The notes: generated by a model not told the origin, from the sequence alone. DNA of 64,000 bases from Tetrapyrgos nigripes (GCA_013368315.1 JAACJM010000018.1:186001-250000), one strand, 5' to 3'. Counted from the stretch's first letter, positions 11,713-23,900 are shown. Made by a program: numbers and translations.

Positions 11713-12101
11713 GTGTTTGCAGTTGCTTGGCCAGCCCCTCTCCTTCTGCCGCCGGCCCATTTTCGTGATTAATTTTGAGCTCTTGTTATTCATTGAGATT
11801 AGCTTCTCTCTTCTTGCAGCATGCTCTTTTTTCGTTCATCACCAGGAAGCCGGACGGCCGTTCCCTACCTAAATATATCCTTTTCCGAACCTTTCGGTCT
11901 TAGCCAAAGTTCTGACTCTGCTTCCTTCCTTCCACTTCAAGTTTGTTCCTACGCTATTCTCTCTCTTCTAAACATGTTCAGCTCCTGAGACTCTCGCTCT
12001 CACTCCTCAAATCTCATCAACTACTCTACTGCGTCTCTCAAATTACCTTATCCTCTCTTGAAGTCTTCCTACCTGCGCCTGTCTCTTTAGCTGTCTTCTT
12101 T

Positions 12102-12132
12102 AACGATAACGATAACGATAACGATAACGATG
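12102..12132 (+). repeat. AACGAT hexanucleotide microsatellite
   Basis: Five perfect AACGAT units followed by GATGATGAC. It lies about 400 bp beyond the recognisable part of the LINE remnant. Read in one frame it encodes an Asn-Asp run within a short open frame that I do not consider a gene. Confidence 0.85.
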
Positions 12133-12446
12133 ATGACACTAGTGAAGGAAATGGCCCGCCTACTAAAAAGAAGAACCCTCTTTCCAGTGCCCCTCCGGCC
12201 CCTCTCGCGTAGTTCTTTCAGCTTTTATGTATTTACCTCTCTCTCATTGCTCACCGTACCGTAAAAAATCTCATGTCTAATGGTAGTTCAATAAAGGTTC
12301 AGCTCTTGCCCCTAGCAGCCATACTCCACCTTCATATTCAAAGTCAAAAACAGCATTCAACGATATCTAAATGACTCCGTAACTGATTTAATCACCCACC
12401 GTGGAACTACCGTCATGACACTGACGTGCTCGATTCCACTGGTTGG

Positions 12447-12541
12447 GATTTGGAGTAGATGTACGCCGTGGCGGGCTAGACAGCATCTGCACCCGGCATG
12501 TTCGTGAAGGACCACCCCGTGTATCTCTATCAATCTATCTA
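12447..12541 (+). repeat. Inverted repeat arm, left
   Basis: GATTTGGAGTAGATGT, then CCGTGGCGGGCTA, CCCGGCATGTTCGTGAAGGACCA and a GTGTATCT...CTATC stretch. The same blocks occur in reverse complement at 15061-15180 with small indels, giving two arms of about 100 bp with outer edges 2.73 kb apart. A shorter partial copy of the inner part (GGACCACGCCGTGTATCTATC) lies at 15538-15571. Confidence 0.8.
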
Positions 12542-12649
12542 CGAGTCACTGGAAACCTATATACAGACGCTGTATAATCTTGCAGAGAATCTGCCGCAAG
12601 AGAATACCCAAGGCTTGCATGGAATTAGGGGTTTGGCACCTAAGAGCAG

Positions 12650-13270
12650 CGACGTGCAAAGAAGTAGAAGACAGGAAATGTGAAACGATGCATATGAAAG
12701 AAGAGAAGGAAGAGAAAAGAAGAGAATTCGTGACATTGTACCAAGAACTTGATCCGAGGAATCTAAGGAACATTGTTTACGAAGTACAAGGGCCTAGTTT
12801 GTACGTATTTTCATCCTTGAGAACGACCGCCGTGACCAGCGATACCTGCCCTTGCATACCGCAGGCATGAAAAGGGACGGGGATGGACGGGGAAGGACGC
12901 GACGAGACGGGACGGCGAGGTCAAGTCCATAAGGATGGTATAGCCTCAAGGGTGAGATGGATACCAAGTTGTACCTTGTCCGCGGCTATACATACATACA
13001 AGTCACTCGGAGAAATCAATAGTAATAATGGTAAATTGAGAAAATCAGGGGGAAATGAGATCCATACACTGACTTGAACCATATGATAATGTCATGATAA
13101 GGTCGGGAATTGGTGACTCGGGTACTCGTGGCAATTGATGAGAGGAGAGGCCATGGGAGGCCGCTATGATCCATGGACCATCGGCGTACGCAAGACATAT
13201 ATCCTCACAAGACCTAAGTAAGTATGTTACTGTATAGGGGCTAAAAACTTGAAGGAGGTATGTCGGTAAT
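12650..13270 (+). repeat. Dispersed repeat R1, copy b
   Basis: Same block order as copies a (6860) and c (15780): GAAGAGAATTCGTGACA, GGCATGAAAAGGGACGGGG, CCATAAGGATGGTATAGC, GGGTGAGATGGATACC, GTGGCAATTGATGAGAGG, GGGGCTAAAAACTTG and GGTATGTCGG. It lies inside the pair of inverted repeat arms. No conserved coding frame. Confidence 0.6.
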
Positions 13271-14575
13271 AGTTGTCAGTCTGGCATATGTAGTCTGGGA
13301 TAGTCTGGCATCGACTCACATAGTCTGGTATATCTTGTCCGTCACTGATGGCAGATCGACCTGCAGGTTCATGAACAGTGATTGTGTCGTTTGTCAAATA
13401 TTGTCATTTGGCATTTGTCAACGAGTCCCAAGAAGAGACAAGGACGGAAGGGCGGAAGCTGAAGGGCTGAAGGACTGAAACGAGCTAAGTTGATAGGAGT
13501 TGAGAGGAGGATCCAGAACTTGGGGATGAGACAATCTTGAAAAGAATAGAGAAACTTGAAAGATAATTAGAGAAGGGGAATGTGGGATTGGACTCTGGGA
13601 GTGGAAATTGATAGATTGAGATTGAGAAATCGAGATTGCTCAACCTTCGGAATCCGCAGCCCCCGCCTCGTCATCCCAATCTGGTTCATCGGCATCTGCG
13701 CAGGCACATCACACTCAACAGGGAGAGAACGATATCCAGGAGGTCAGTAGAGGAGATTCTGTGGTGGTTTGATTTGGAGTGTTCAATTGAGGGGTACAAA
13801 GCACAGGAATGGACGAGAGGATAATTTCATTTTATTTATGGAATGATTCTACTATCTCTCTCGTTTGCTTACTTATTCTCACAAACTCATACCACCATTT
13901 TGTTCAGCAAGTGGTTATACTAGTGGTAGAATCAGTACTTTCCACAAGTGACTGGGCTGAATCAGTAAACGAGTACATCACCGCTAGTTGATCTAGAAGG
14001 GATGTTATTTGAGCCGTGGTCAATCGATGTAAGGTAAGGCATTGAGTGGCTGTCAAAAGTCGTTGAGAAAGGCTCAAATTGAGGGTTTAATGAAGGATAT
14101 AAAGATGCAGAGGAAACGGAGATGACTATCTGTATGTAAGTGATCTGTATATTTCCGAGAAAATATTGAGGAAATACATAGTGCACGAAGAAAGACTCCT
14201 CGAGGCTGGCAATAGTAATGGGACGGCGTTCGGTCTCGTGCAGACCAATGTATACGACACGTCGGGAATCGGATTGTGTTAATTGATGGTAAGTAGACCG
14301 ACCGAAACCGAAATGGGCAAGAAATACTAAAATAGGGAGGGTGGGCCGTGGCAGTCTCCGAGAAATCCGGAAAAGGGAAACGAAAGCGAAAGAAGAACGA
14401 AAAACGAATCCGACAAGGAGAGCGCGCCAGAACTGAGGATTGGGGAAATTGGAACGTGGAAATGATCAGATTGAAAACCTCTTGAAGACCGACGGTTGAA
14501 CTCGAAGAAATGAAAGACCAAGCAAGACGCACTGAAAACATGAAAAATCAGGGATGAAATGAAGCTTTGAAGACG

Positions 14576-14850
14576 AGACTCTCGTCTCTGGAGCGAGAGT
14601 GGACCGGTGCACCAGCACGCTTTGGTAACGTATTGGCGTAAACCGTTAGTTCAACGGTATAGTATGTATGGGTATCTTGAAGCTACTCTCTCAAGTCACT
14701 GATGTTTAGGGGATTCACTAGGAGTAAGTAGTAGTCTCTGGTGTTGGCAGCAAGCATGCAGTAAGAATGAGGAACAAATGTGAATGTGGATGCGGAAGGT
14801 AGTAGCGCTTTAGCCTGCAGGCGCTCCGAGGAAATGATCATTCGTTTCCA
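14576..14850 (+). repeat. Dispersed repeat R2, copy a
   Basis: Blocks GGACCGGTGCACCA, GGCGTAAACC, GGCAGCAAGCATGCAGTAAG, GGAACAAATGTGAATGTGG and CAGGCGCTCCGAGGAA recur in the same order at 16826-17115 and, more weakly, at 17470-17710. No protein is suggested. Confidence 0.55.
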
Positions 14851-15060
14851 AGACTTGTTGCGCAATTTCAGAGGCGGGGGATGGGCTGGGTAATTAGTCT
14901 CGAGTTGAGTTAGAGCCCTGGTACTATGAGGTCCCAGAATCCCAGCGAGTGTAATTACTAGCCCCAGTCCGAAATGAGATAAACGGACGAATCCGAAGCA
15001 ATAGATCAGTCAATCATAATCGGCCCCACTCGCCAGGATTCGAAGGTAAAAAAAGAGTTT

Positions 15061-15180
15061 CAGATAGATAGATAGATAGATAGACAGAAATACACGACGT
15101 GGTCCTTCACGAACATGCCGGGTGTACTAGATGATGTATAGCCCGCCACGACCACGGCATACTAACATCTACTCCAAATC
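15061..15180 (-). repeat. Inverted repeat arm, right
   Basis: Reverse complement of the arm at 12447-12541, slightly longer because of a GATA microsatellite at its inner end and an extra few bases next to the CCGTGGC block. The outer ends match exactly (GATTTGGAGTAGATGT). No target duplication is obvious outside the arms. Confidence 0.8.
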
Positions 15181-15779
15181 AGAGTCACAAATTGAAAGTG
15201 GAAGACGGGAGAAGTCTCCTACTATGCTTCCGAGTAGTACTATGTCGCGGACCTCAAAAATTGAAGACCATGTGGAAAAGAGCTCGAGGAAAACCAGAGC
15301 TTCGTCCGCGTGTTGCCAACGCAGGCATCTGAGAGCAAGTTGGCAAGTTGGCAAGTGCCAGCCTAGAAAGGGAGAAGAAGACTGTTACCTTACTTACCAC
15401 AAGAAGATGATCAATTGCGTACATAGTGGGGGAATTTTTTTGAGTCCTGCCCCGTAGCAGGTAGAATTGGGGCAACGAGTTATTAACTTTGGATCCCTCG
15501 TGTACTGCTTATGACCTGTAAACCGGTAGTTCCTCAATGGGACCACGCCGTGTATCTATCTATCTATCTAGTAATTGGATATGAACTATGCCTGTGACTT
15601 GGGCACTTCTGAATCTGATTTATCGAAGTTGATAAAAAGCGGAGCTTTTCTGTCGAGGAAAAGCTCCACTTTCGATCAAACTTCGAGGGGGCCTTAGTTA
15701 CAGATCTAGGTAGATATGAACGAGGTTGAAGGAGATTATGAAGATGGAATGGAATGTTCAATGGATGAACGAGTGAAAA

Positions 15780-16640
15780 GTGGTATATGGAATATGAAAA
15801 GGAAGGCCTAGGCCTACATGGGAATGTGAAATGTGAACAGATCCATGTGGAAGCAGAGAAGAGAAGGAACAGAACAGAACAGAAGAAAAAGGAAGAGAAT
15901 AAGAACAGAAGAGAAGAGGAGGAATGTTTTGGGATTCGGAATGTTCTTTACCTTTTCATTAACAAGGTCTTCACAAAAAAAAAGTGCGTTCGTTCTTCGT
16001 TCATCATTCATCGTTCATCGAATACGATTCGAGGCCTGCCCTCTTCCTAAAAAAAAAAGTGTATGTTCATCGTTCATCATTCATCGTTCATTAAATTTGA
16101 ATACGATTCGAGGCCTGCCGGCGGTCCTACCCTTGTCCCCCATAGGCACAAAAAAGTGACGGAGAGGGACGAGAAGAGACACGAAGCAGCATAACGACAT
16201 GACGGCGAGTTGATGGTGAGGTAAAAGTCCGTAAGGATGGTAAGGGTGAGATGGATATCCTTGGGTATCTTGCACGCGGTTATACAAGCAATTCGGAGAA
16301 AGAAAGAAAAGAAGAGAAAATGATGACGGTAAATACATACACGTATACACGGAGAAAAGCTTCGCTTCGAGGCGGCGTTCTGTTTCATGGAGACCAATGT
16401 CGGGATGATCAAAAACATATGTATAATGTATAAGAATGTATGTCGTTTGTCTTTGACTCTTTGTCATGAATCGGGGAATCGGCAAACCGTGGCAATTGAT
16501 GAGAGGCCGCTACTGGTGCGGGAATCGGGATACGCGTTCTATACGGACTAAAAAAAAACTTGAGAAGGACGTATGTCAAACGTATGTCGGCAGACATGCA
16601 TAATCTGGTTTGGTCTGGGTTGCAACTTGCGCCGCTGATA
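15780..16640 (+). repeat. Dispersed repeat R1, copy c
   Basis: Third copy of the family, with the GAAGAGAAG tract, GGGATTCGGAATGTTCTTTACC, a duplicated GTTCATCGTTCATC / GATTCGAGGCCTGCC stretch (15990-16120), CCGTAAGGATGGTAAGGGTG, ATCGGCAAACCGTGGCAATT and GACGTATGTCGGCAG. The internal duplication is specific to this copy. Confidence 0.6.
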
Positions 16641-16825
16641 GCTTTGGCTTTACCTGCGTCATTTGATCGTCATTGGTATCGTCAGACAGAGAAGAGACAG
16701 CCAGACACGAGAAATTGTGGCTGAAGGACGATTGAAGGAGAGGGAATGAAGATTGACCTTGAAGGATGAAAATGGAAAAATTAGTGAGATTGAGGAATGA
16801 GAATGAAGACCGGTTGAAAAAATAG

Positions 16826-17115
16826 TAAAGCTCCAGAACGGACCGGTGTACCAACACCCTCCAGTGCACACGTATGGGCATATACGTACGTATATATCTG
16901 GTGTAAACCATAACGGTGCCGGTAAGCTAGTAAGTAGTTGTATAGGAGATCCACTAGCCTATTAGTCGACCCATAGCCTCTTGTTAGCCTCCTGACTGTA
17001 GAAGCAGTGGCAGCAAGTATGCAGTAAGATCACGAAGTAATAGAGACTTCAAGGATGTGCGGAACGGACGTGGAACAAATGTGGAGGTGATTAGCGCAAG
17101 ATTAACGTTGAGGCG
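16826..17115 (+). repeat. Dispersed repeat R2, copy b
   Basis: Same ordered blocks as 14576-14850: GGACCGGTGTACCAACA, GGTGTAAACC, GGCAGCAAGTATGCAGTAAG, GGAACAAATGTGGAGGTG and GAGGCGCTCCGAGGA. It follows R1 copy c directly, so R1 and R2 may be the two halves of one longer repeat. Confidence 0.55.
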
Positions 17116-17469
17116 CTCCGAGGATACGAGTCTCCGAATAGATAGGAAATACCAGTGTACCATTATGGTAATGTACGTGAATATTGTGTTGGAGCGCTTT
17201 CTTGGGGAGGTTTCATGCGTACAGAGAGGAGGGGAGAAAGGAGAAAAGAAAGAGACTGGGGCGAGGACAATCTTGAGAACTTGAAGAAGGGACTGGAAGT
17301 TGGAAGGGAAGGTGAAGATGCCAGATAAACCACTGAAAGAATGGAGACCAGTGAAGTGTAGAATCTACATAGTAAATGAAGTTTCGGAGACGGGACCGTA
17401 CTCTTGAGCTCGAAGGATCTGGATGAGGACTAGTCCGGATATGACGGATGAAGCTTTAGCGTAACTCTT

Positions 17470-17710
17470 GAAAAGCCTGAGCACAATGCATACGTAGGCT
17501 ACGTATATATATGGCATAAATTGCAGGAGACTCAAACTGTACTATCGGTACCGGTACCGGTAAACTAGTGCATCGACTTGTCGATCCATAGCCCAGGTAG
17601 CCACCTAGTGTCCAGAAACAGTAGCAGCAAGCCTACAGTAGATGACACAGTAAGAATGGGATGGGATTAGCAGAGATTAGCAGGCGCTCCGAGGAAGCGA
17701 GTTTCCCAAT
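17470..17710 (+). repeat. Dispersed repeat R2, copy c (diverged)
   Basis: Shares GGCATAAATTG, the GTAGCAGCAAGCCTACAGTA-type block and GCAGGCGCTCCGAGGAAGCG with the other two copies. The intervening sequence has diverged. It also contains a short GGTACCGGTACCGG palindromic stretch (17550-17562). Confidence 0.45.
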
Positions 17711-18465
17711 ACCAGTACATAGACTTGTTAGTGCGATCTCCGAGTCGGAAGCGTTTGAAGGTGGCGCAATGGGCTGTGTTAGTCTTGAGCTAGTCCAATG
17801 GTGTAGTTAGTCCAAAACGAGAGACGAGCGGTAGAATGACCAGGAAAGGTAGACACAGAGAAAAAAATTAGCAAAGCCCGAGTTCCTACACAGTTTTTCG
17901 TTCCTATTACCTAACTGGAGAACGTGTTTCTCCCGCGTAGGGATTGAGTTTTGTTTAAAGTTGAGGGTTGCAATTGACGTTGAGCGCAATGGAAGCTGTT
18001 AGCTGTTGGGAGGCTGCAATGGAGAGGTTGAATGCTTCGATTTCCGAGGATGCAGGATGCAAGTCAGGGTAGACGGGAGGCGGGAGAGCCTCGAGGACCA
18101 GGGACGTGTATTGCCGCAAGGGTTGCAGGGAAGGGAAGACAGCGCCTAACGTGCTAAAATAGCTGAGGGCTATGTTTGGCGAAGGCTAAGGGAGGGCTGA
18201 TGTGCGCTCAGAGATGTGGTAATGGTCTGGAGTTGCAGTGTATAGAAACTGCATCCATGGGAGTAGATGATCAACAATGTGTGGTTGATGTGTGGACGAA
18301 GAAAAACTAAAAAAAACGGCATCGCGGCTTCGGACCGAAAGAAGACCCAATCTCCAGGGACTCACCTTCCCGATCTGGAACGCTTTTTTCCGAATGTCCG
18401 CCAAGTACGGTTAAGCGAGTTATACATAAATTCAAAAAGTCTCCGAGTGTGTTCACCCACCCATC

Positions 18466-21296
18466 ATGTTCCTCCTCCTTCTCCTCTTCGTCGTCGCCGC
18501 CGTTGTTCTCTACCACCGAACACGCCGAACACCGACGCTCCCGCTCCCGCCCGGCCCGAAACCCCTCCCGCTCATCGGCAACGTCCTCGACCTCTCCCCC
18601 ACCGAACTCTGGCTACGCGCTACCCAATGGTCCAAACACTACGGCGAGGTCGTCTACCTCCACATCTTCTCCCAACCCCTCATCTTCATCAACTCACCTT
18701 CCGCCCTCCTCTCCCTCATGGGCAATGCCGCATACGCCGACAAACCTTATCTCACCATGGTCTGCGACTTGTGTGGTTGTGAGAACATGGTGGCGTTTAC
18801 GGGTTACGGTCCTCAGTCAAAACGACAAAGGAAGCTGATGAATATGGCGTTTTCAACGACGAGGATACCGGCGTATCATCCGCTTATTGAGAGGGAAACG
18901 CATATGTTTTTGAGGAGGCTTGTTTCGATACCTAGGGATACCGACGGAAACCAACTGGAACTTGAGCAGGCTCAGGTCAACTACATTCCTTTGATTAGGA
19001 GATATGCTGGTCAGCTCACTCTTTCGGTCGTGTACGGGTATCAAGCGGCCGATCATGAAGACGCTTTTCTCAAACTTGCGGAGGAATGCGTGGATTTACT
19101 TGCGAATAAGATCGCGTCTGGTGGAGGGATTTGGCCCGTGGATATTATTCCTGCCTTGAGATACTTACCCGAGTGGATGCCTGGAGCTGGATTCTTGAGA
19201 AAGGCGAGGGAATGGAAGGCAAAGATGAAAGAGTTTGTGGATGAGCCGTTTGAGTGGGTTAAGGACTGTATGGTATGTCTTTTGACGCGTCGTTTATGGT
19301 CTCTATCCTCACACTGTTGGTTTCAGAAACACAACATGCACCAACCATCATTCTGCTCCACGTTACTCGAAGACCAAGAGTTTAACCCCGCCGCTGCTTC
19401 CTTCTCTTCTTCCTTCGCCTCTCCATCTGCCTCACCTACCTCTGCCTACTTCAAATCTTTCTCAACACCCAAACCTGCCTCAACACCCTCATCATCCTCC
19501 ACCTCCCAGTTCGAATTCGACTTGAAATGGACAGCGAATAGTATGTATTCCGCATCAGGCGATACGACTATAACGACTTTACAACACTTTTTTATGGCGA
19601 TGTTATTACATCCCGAGGTGAGTTTCCCTTCCTGGTTTGAGTTACGCGTTGCGTGGTTTGGTTTTGTGCTTTGCATTTGGCGTTTTTGCGTTACCGCTAC
19701 GCGTTTGTTCTTCCGCCAGCTCGTTGGCGTTTTGCGGTTTACCCGTTCCTTTTGCGTTTTTACCTTTTTACTCAGTAATTTTCGTTATCCCCGTCTCCGT
19801 CTATGTGTATCCCTTGGTTACCCAATCTTACCTGACTGCTGCCTTCTTTCCGAGTCATACTCATTCATCCTGAGGCTTTCTTCGCCACGGTTACCCGTCA
19901 CTTTGTCCCGTTCACCGTTGCTTTTTGGTTTTGCTTATGACTCAGTGGGGTCGGTGACTCGACTGCTCGTGTCTTCTTACAAGGTCACATCCGCCTCTTC
20001 TGCTTTGGCTTGCTGGCGGCTTCGCCGTCTTCTGTATCCCTTTGTTCTCAAGCTTCGCCCTTCTGCTCGCCACAGCCCACAATTACTTCTATGTGTCGTC
20101 TTCCTTCTTGAAATGGTTTGAATGGAAGTGGCGGAAGCCCTGGCTTTCTGGCTTTACTTTTCTTTCCTGTCTTTTTTAGTTTCATTCTTCCATACATTCT
20201 CGTCTCGTCTCGCTTTCTGCTCTCTCTTCCTCATGATCAGACTCAGGCTGACATTGACACTCCAGGCCCTAGCCAAAGCCCAATCTGAACTCGACTCAGT
20301 CGTCGGCTCATCTCGTCTCCCCACTTTCAGCGACCGTCCCCACCTTCCCTATTGCGAAGCCGTGTTGAGTGAAGTGTGGAGGTGGGGAGTTGTTGTTCCG
20401 TTGAGTGAGTTTTTGTTTTTTGTCGATTCGGTTTCTTTTATTTTTGCATGACGTCGTTTTTGCGTTGATGTCTCTCTGTCTGCTTGGGACGCTTGCTGAC
20501 CTTGTTCTCTTTCTCTTTTGTTTTTCTTCCAGACCTCCCCCATCGCTTAACCCAAGACGATATCTACACTCCTCAACCCTCTCCATCCAACCCGTCTCCC
20601 AAGCCCGTTGTCCTGCCCAAAGGTTCCATCGTATTTGGAAACATTTGGGCCGTGATGCGCAACGAAGAGCTCTTTGAGCGTCCAGACGAGTTTTGGCCCG
20701 AGAGGTATTTGTTGAGCGAGGAGGAGAAGGAGATTTTATCCTACAACGGTGGCGAAGACGAAGACGAAGACGTGAAACTCAAAGCCGCTAAAGAAAACTT
20801 GCTCAAACAACGCAAACTGCGGGATCCCCGTACCTGGGTATTTGGATTCGGTCGACGACAGTGTCCCGGACGAAACCTCGTGGAAGACTCGATTTGGTTG
20901 GTGTTGGTGTGTTTGATGGCTACAATGAGTATTACGAGGCCAGAGAAAGAGGGTGGCGAAGGAGAGGAGGGGCTTAAAGGGTTTTGGCCTCCATCTACGT
21001 CTGCGGCTAAGGATCAGAAAGACGCCACTGAACGCCCCCTCCCATCCTACATGCTCAACGGCGCCCGAGTCGGTGCTGGGGAGGATTTATACGAATTTGA
21101 GCCTTCTTCGTTCCCGTCCTCTTCGTCAAAGAAGTCGACCTCAGCCCAAGGCAAAGTCCGCCCTCTCCTCACCGTTGAAGGTGTCCGGTTCGAAAACAGC
21201 GTGTTTAGGACCCCGACGCCGTTTAGGGTTGACATTAGGCCGAGGAATGAGAGTGCGTTGGGGTTGGTTTGTGGGGAGGAGTACGGTGGGATTTAG
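18466..21296 (+). CDS. Cytochrome P450 monooxygenase, intact
   Basis: Exons 18466-19272, 19327-19617, 20266-20404 and 20533-21296, all GT-AG, give 666 residues. The N-terminal membrane helix (MFLLLLLFVVAAVVL) and hinge LPLPPGPKPLPLIGN support the start. Further motifs are the I-helix SASGDTT, K-helix EVWR (ExxR), FERPDEFWPERY and the heme loop FGFGRRQCPGR with its Cys ligand. It should be an ER-bound heme monooxygenase needing P450 reductase, resembling basidiomycete O-methylsterigmatocystin-oxidoreductase-like P450s; the substrate is unknown. At 666 residues it exceeds the usual 500-540, owing to a Ser/Pro/Thr-rich insert before the I-helix (about residues 290-330) and a charged insert after the heme loop. 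Intron 2 is unusually long (648 bp) and is shared with the pseudogene at 1390-4372, so it predates the duplication. Confidence 0.9.
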
Positions 21297-22718
21297 AGGG
21301 GTGGTGGTGTTGTCTTGGGAAGTGGGGAGGAGGAGCGTGTGTGATAATATCCAACCTCGCTGATTTGGTTTGGTGAAAGATTTATTTGTTGGATATTAGA
21401 AGTCCTCTTCTTTTTTTGGATATCTCGTTTCTTTCACATCACATAGCTCTCCGTCCCATCTCGCATATTTTCCCCCCTCTAGTTTCTTGATTATGTGTTC
21501 CCCGTTTTCCCTCTCCCTCTCTCGCGCGCGTCACCATCTTCTCATTTTACCTCCCACTCTCAATGTCGGATTCTGATCTAGTGTGTTTTCTTTTTTATTT
21601 TTTTTTATTTCTTGATTATTCCGAGTTTCGGCCTCCTTGCCTTCCTTCCTTTCTTTTCTCTCACTCTCTCCATTGCATCCCTCTCTCCAAAATCTCCACG
21701 TGTACACTATACTCTTGGTTCTGCATTTTCGATCTCAATTCCTCAATTTCTCGTGTGTACTCATCTATGCATCCATCTCTCATCCATTCATCTCCCATTT
21801 TTCATCAATCAATCAGTCTTCGTTCTTCCGTCTATCGTCTCAGTATCATTTTCAGACTACGTACACACCATGCACGCTGGCTCTTGGGCTCTTGATTTCT
21901 TCTTTTTCCTTCATCCTGCAACGTCGCAAATTACACTAGTAATTGTACATACATACGCTACCTACCTAGTACTCGTAGTGCCTAGTGGCCATGGATCGTG
22001 GATTCAAAGTCCATTCGCATTATAATTATTATCATAATTACGAAGGTACTGGTACTGGTACCGGGGAAAGCCTGGCCAGGCGCAATTGAGGCTACGACGA
22101 GGTGTATAATAGCCTGTACTACCTGCTGGAAGTGCTTAGTGCTGTCCATGAGGTCATAAGTAAGGTACTTTGTATGTAGGAATATGTAGGTCGAAGTTTG
22201 GTCAAAGTTGTATGTCGGGGATGCCGAACGCGTCCGGAAAATAACTTCCGACGCGACTGGCACTACGCCCGTCGCCAATGACACCTCTGGAATGGTGTGA
22301 GCACAGAACTCTCTTCATCGTAAGTACGCTTCCACTGTTAATTTTTCGTTGACGCGGTGATGTGAAGTCCGAGTGACTTTCTCACCCCTTTTTGACGGCG
22401 GTTCTTCAACGCAGCGTTTACATCGGCTTGGCACTCTGTCCTACATATACGTCTAGCAGGCCCGTCACTAATACTAAGCTACGAGGCCGATGGAAACTTT
22501 GCACTAGAGGATAAGGTAAAAGGTCGATAAAAGCTAGCTGCCATGCAACCCTGCAGTCTGTACTGAAAAGTAGTATCATATGTATGTAATCCATTGGTTG
22601 ATAGACCAAACTCAGACTTTTTAGCTGCTTCTTCCTCTCCTTCTCTTTCTCTCTCCGTTACCTCTCCACCTCTCCTCGTCTCCTCCTTTCATACGGTCAC
22701 GGTGCCAACATTGTTACC
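21297..22718. other. Intergenic, pyrimidine-rich
   Basis: 3' flank of the P450 and 5' flank of PPOX B. Long TC-rich stretches (21430-21880) produce frames of up to 137 codons in all three plus frames at once, a composition effect, not genes. A palindrome-like GGTACTGGTACTGGTACCGG lies at 22045-22064. No other feature seen. Confidence 0.6.
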
Positions 22719-23900
22719 ATGGGCCAATTCTTTGACGAAATCCCCTCATCCTTTATCCAATGGATCCAAGAACAACATCTCTTCTGGGTCGCTACTGCCC
22801 CTTTAAGCGAATCTGGCCATGTCAATCTCTCTCCTAAAGGTTTAGACGGGACGTTTAATGTTTTGGATGAGAGTACAGTTTGGTATGAGGATATGACGGG
22901 CAGTGAGTCTGAGTCATGCAGCGAGGCTTACCAGTGTTCACTTGGCGGCGAACGAATCACTCGACGCTGACGCAATTCCATGATACATAGGCGTCGAGAC
23001 AGTCTCTCACCTCCGCGAGAACGGTCGAATTACGGTCATGTTTTGTGCATTCGAGGGTCCACCTAGGATCGTTAGGTTGTTCGGTACAGGTCAGTACAGA
23101 GGCCCTTGTAGGCTTCTCCCTATTTTGCCTATACTTGGGCAACGGTTTGGGGTCTGGATTCGGCAGCCGGCTATATGGAAAATGCTGTCCTTGCTGACCA
23201 TCATGTTAGGCACCGTCTACTAGTTCGGAACCCCCGAGTATGAAGAAATTTTGCCTGTTGGAAAACGAAATCATGGATCGAGAGCTGCGATCATGATAAA
23301 GGTTCATAAAGTTGGTTCGGTGAGTGACATGACTCATCCATCCACTGCAATCCGTCAAACCAAAGCTTCCTAATCTCTGATTTCCAACACTCTGTCCGGC
23401 GTCTGTGTCCTTATATCATTGAATCATTGCAGTCCTGCGGCTTCGCCATCCCTTTCTACGAGTACAAATACCAACGAACCCGCTATTACAATTATGCCAG
23501 AACATGTGAGACATTCGACGTCGCTCACGAGAGTCAACGTCCTGCAGAAGATTACGGTCTCGGTCAGGGTCAGGAATTCGATCCAGAAAATCCTCCAGAA
23601 AAGGGATTGAGATCATATTGGAAAACAAAGAATTCGACAGGACTGGATGGACTCCCGGCGTTGTTATACGCATCGAAACATCAGCTTGGACCTAGAAACG
23701 ATCTGACACTTGAGCGAGCGACGATGTTTTACAATGGGAATAGTGGGAATAGTGGGAAGAATGTTGCTCCAGCTGGCTGGAATGGAATGGTAGCAGAATA
23801 TGATGACGGCGAGAGGTCAAGGGGTTTAGGCTTCTTTGATATGAAGTTCTTTACTGGGATATCCATTGGCAGTCATCTTCAATGCTCAGCCGCTAAATGA
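22719..23900 (+). pseudogene. PPOX-like gene, copy B, disabled
   Basis: Exons homologous to copy A are 22719-22902, 22991-23089, 23210-23319 and 23433-23900, with splice sites intact. One codon is missing at the end of exon 1 but phase is kept. In exon 3 the codon that is GAG in copy A (TVYEFGTPEY) is TAG at 23221-23223, which stops the protein at about residue 97. Near the C terminus about 37 bases are lost, which shifts the frame and removes the hydrophobic tail found in copies A and C. The reading frame otherwise is well preserved, so inactivation looks recent. A truncated product consisting of the first half of the barrel is conceivable but unlikely to bind FMN. Confidence 0.85.

Larger units (their letters stand above)
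11713..18465. other. Gene-free repeat field
   Basis: 6.7 kb without a supportable gene. Open frames are short, and those over 100 codons lie in purine- or pyrimidine-rich repeat DNA. The content is an AACGAT hexanucleotide tract (12102-12132), a pair of inverted repeats (12447-12541 and 15061-15180), two copies of repeat R1, three of repeat R2, GATA-type microsatellites (15065-15085) and about 290 bp of P450 promoter at the right edge. It reads as old, decayed non-autonomous elements. Confidence 0.6.

Noticed and set aside
14074..14541. 155-codon minus-strand frame
   Set aside because: Low-complexity Phe/Ser/Arg-rich product of a purine-rich repeat; no splice partners or family.
14640..14690. 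tRNA-like sequence (CCGTTAGTTCAACGG)
   Set aside because: A short inverted repeat only; no cloverleaf, B box or acceptor stem.
18449..18838. Overlapping 129- and 171-codon frames at the P450 start
   Set aside because: Shadows of the GC-rich first exon; no homology, and the P450 frame has the membrane helix and PPGP hinge.
21563..22025. Three overlapping Ser/Pro/His-rich frames
   Set aside because: All arise from a TC-rich tract, open in three frames at once.
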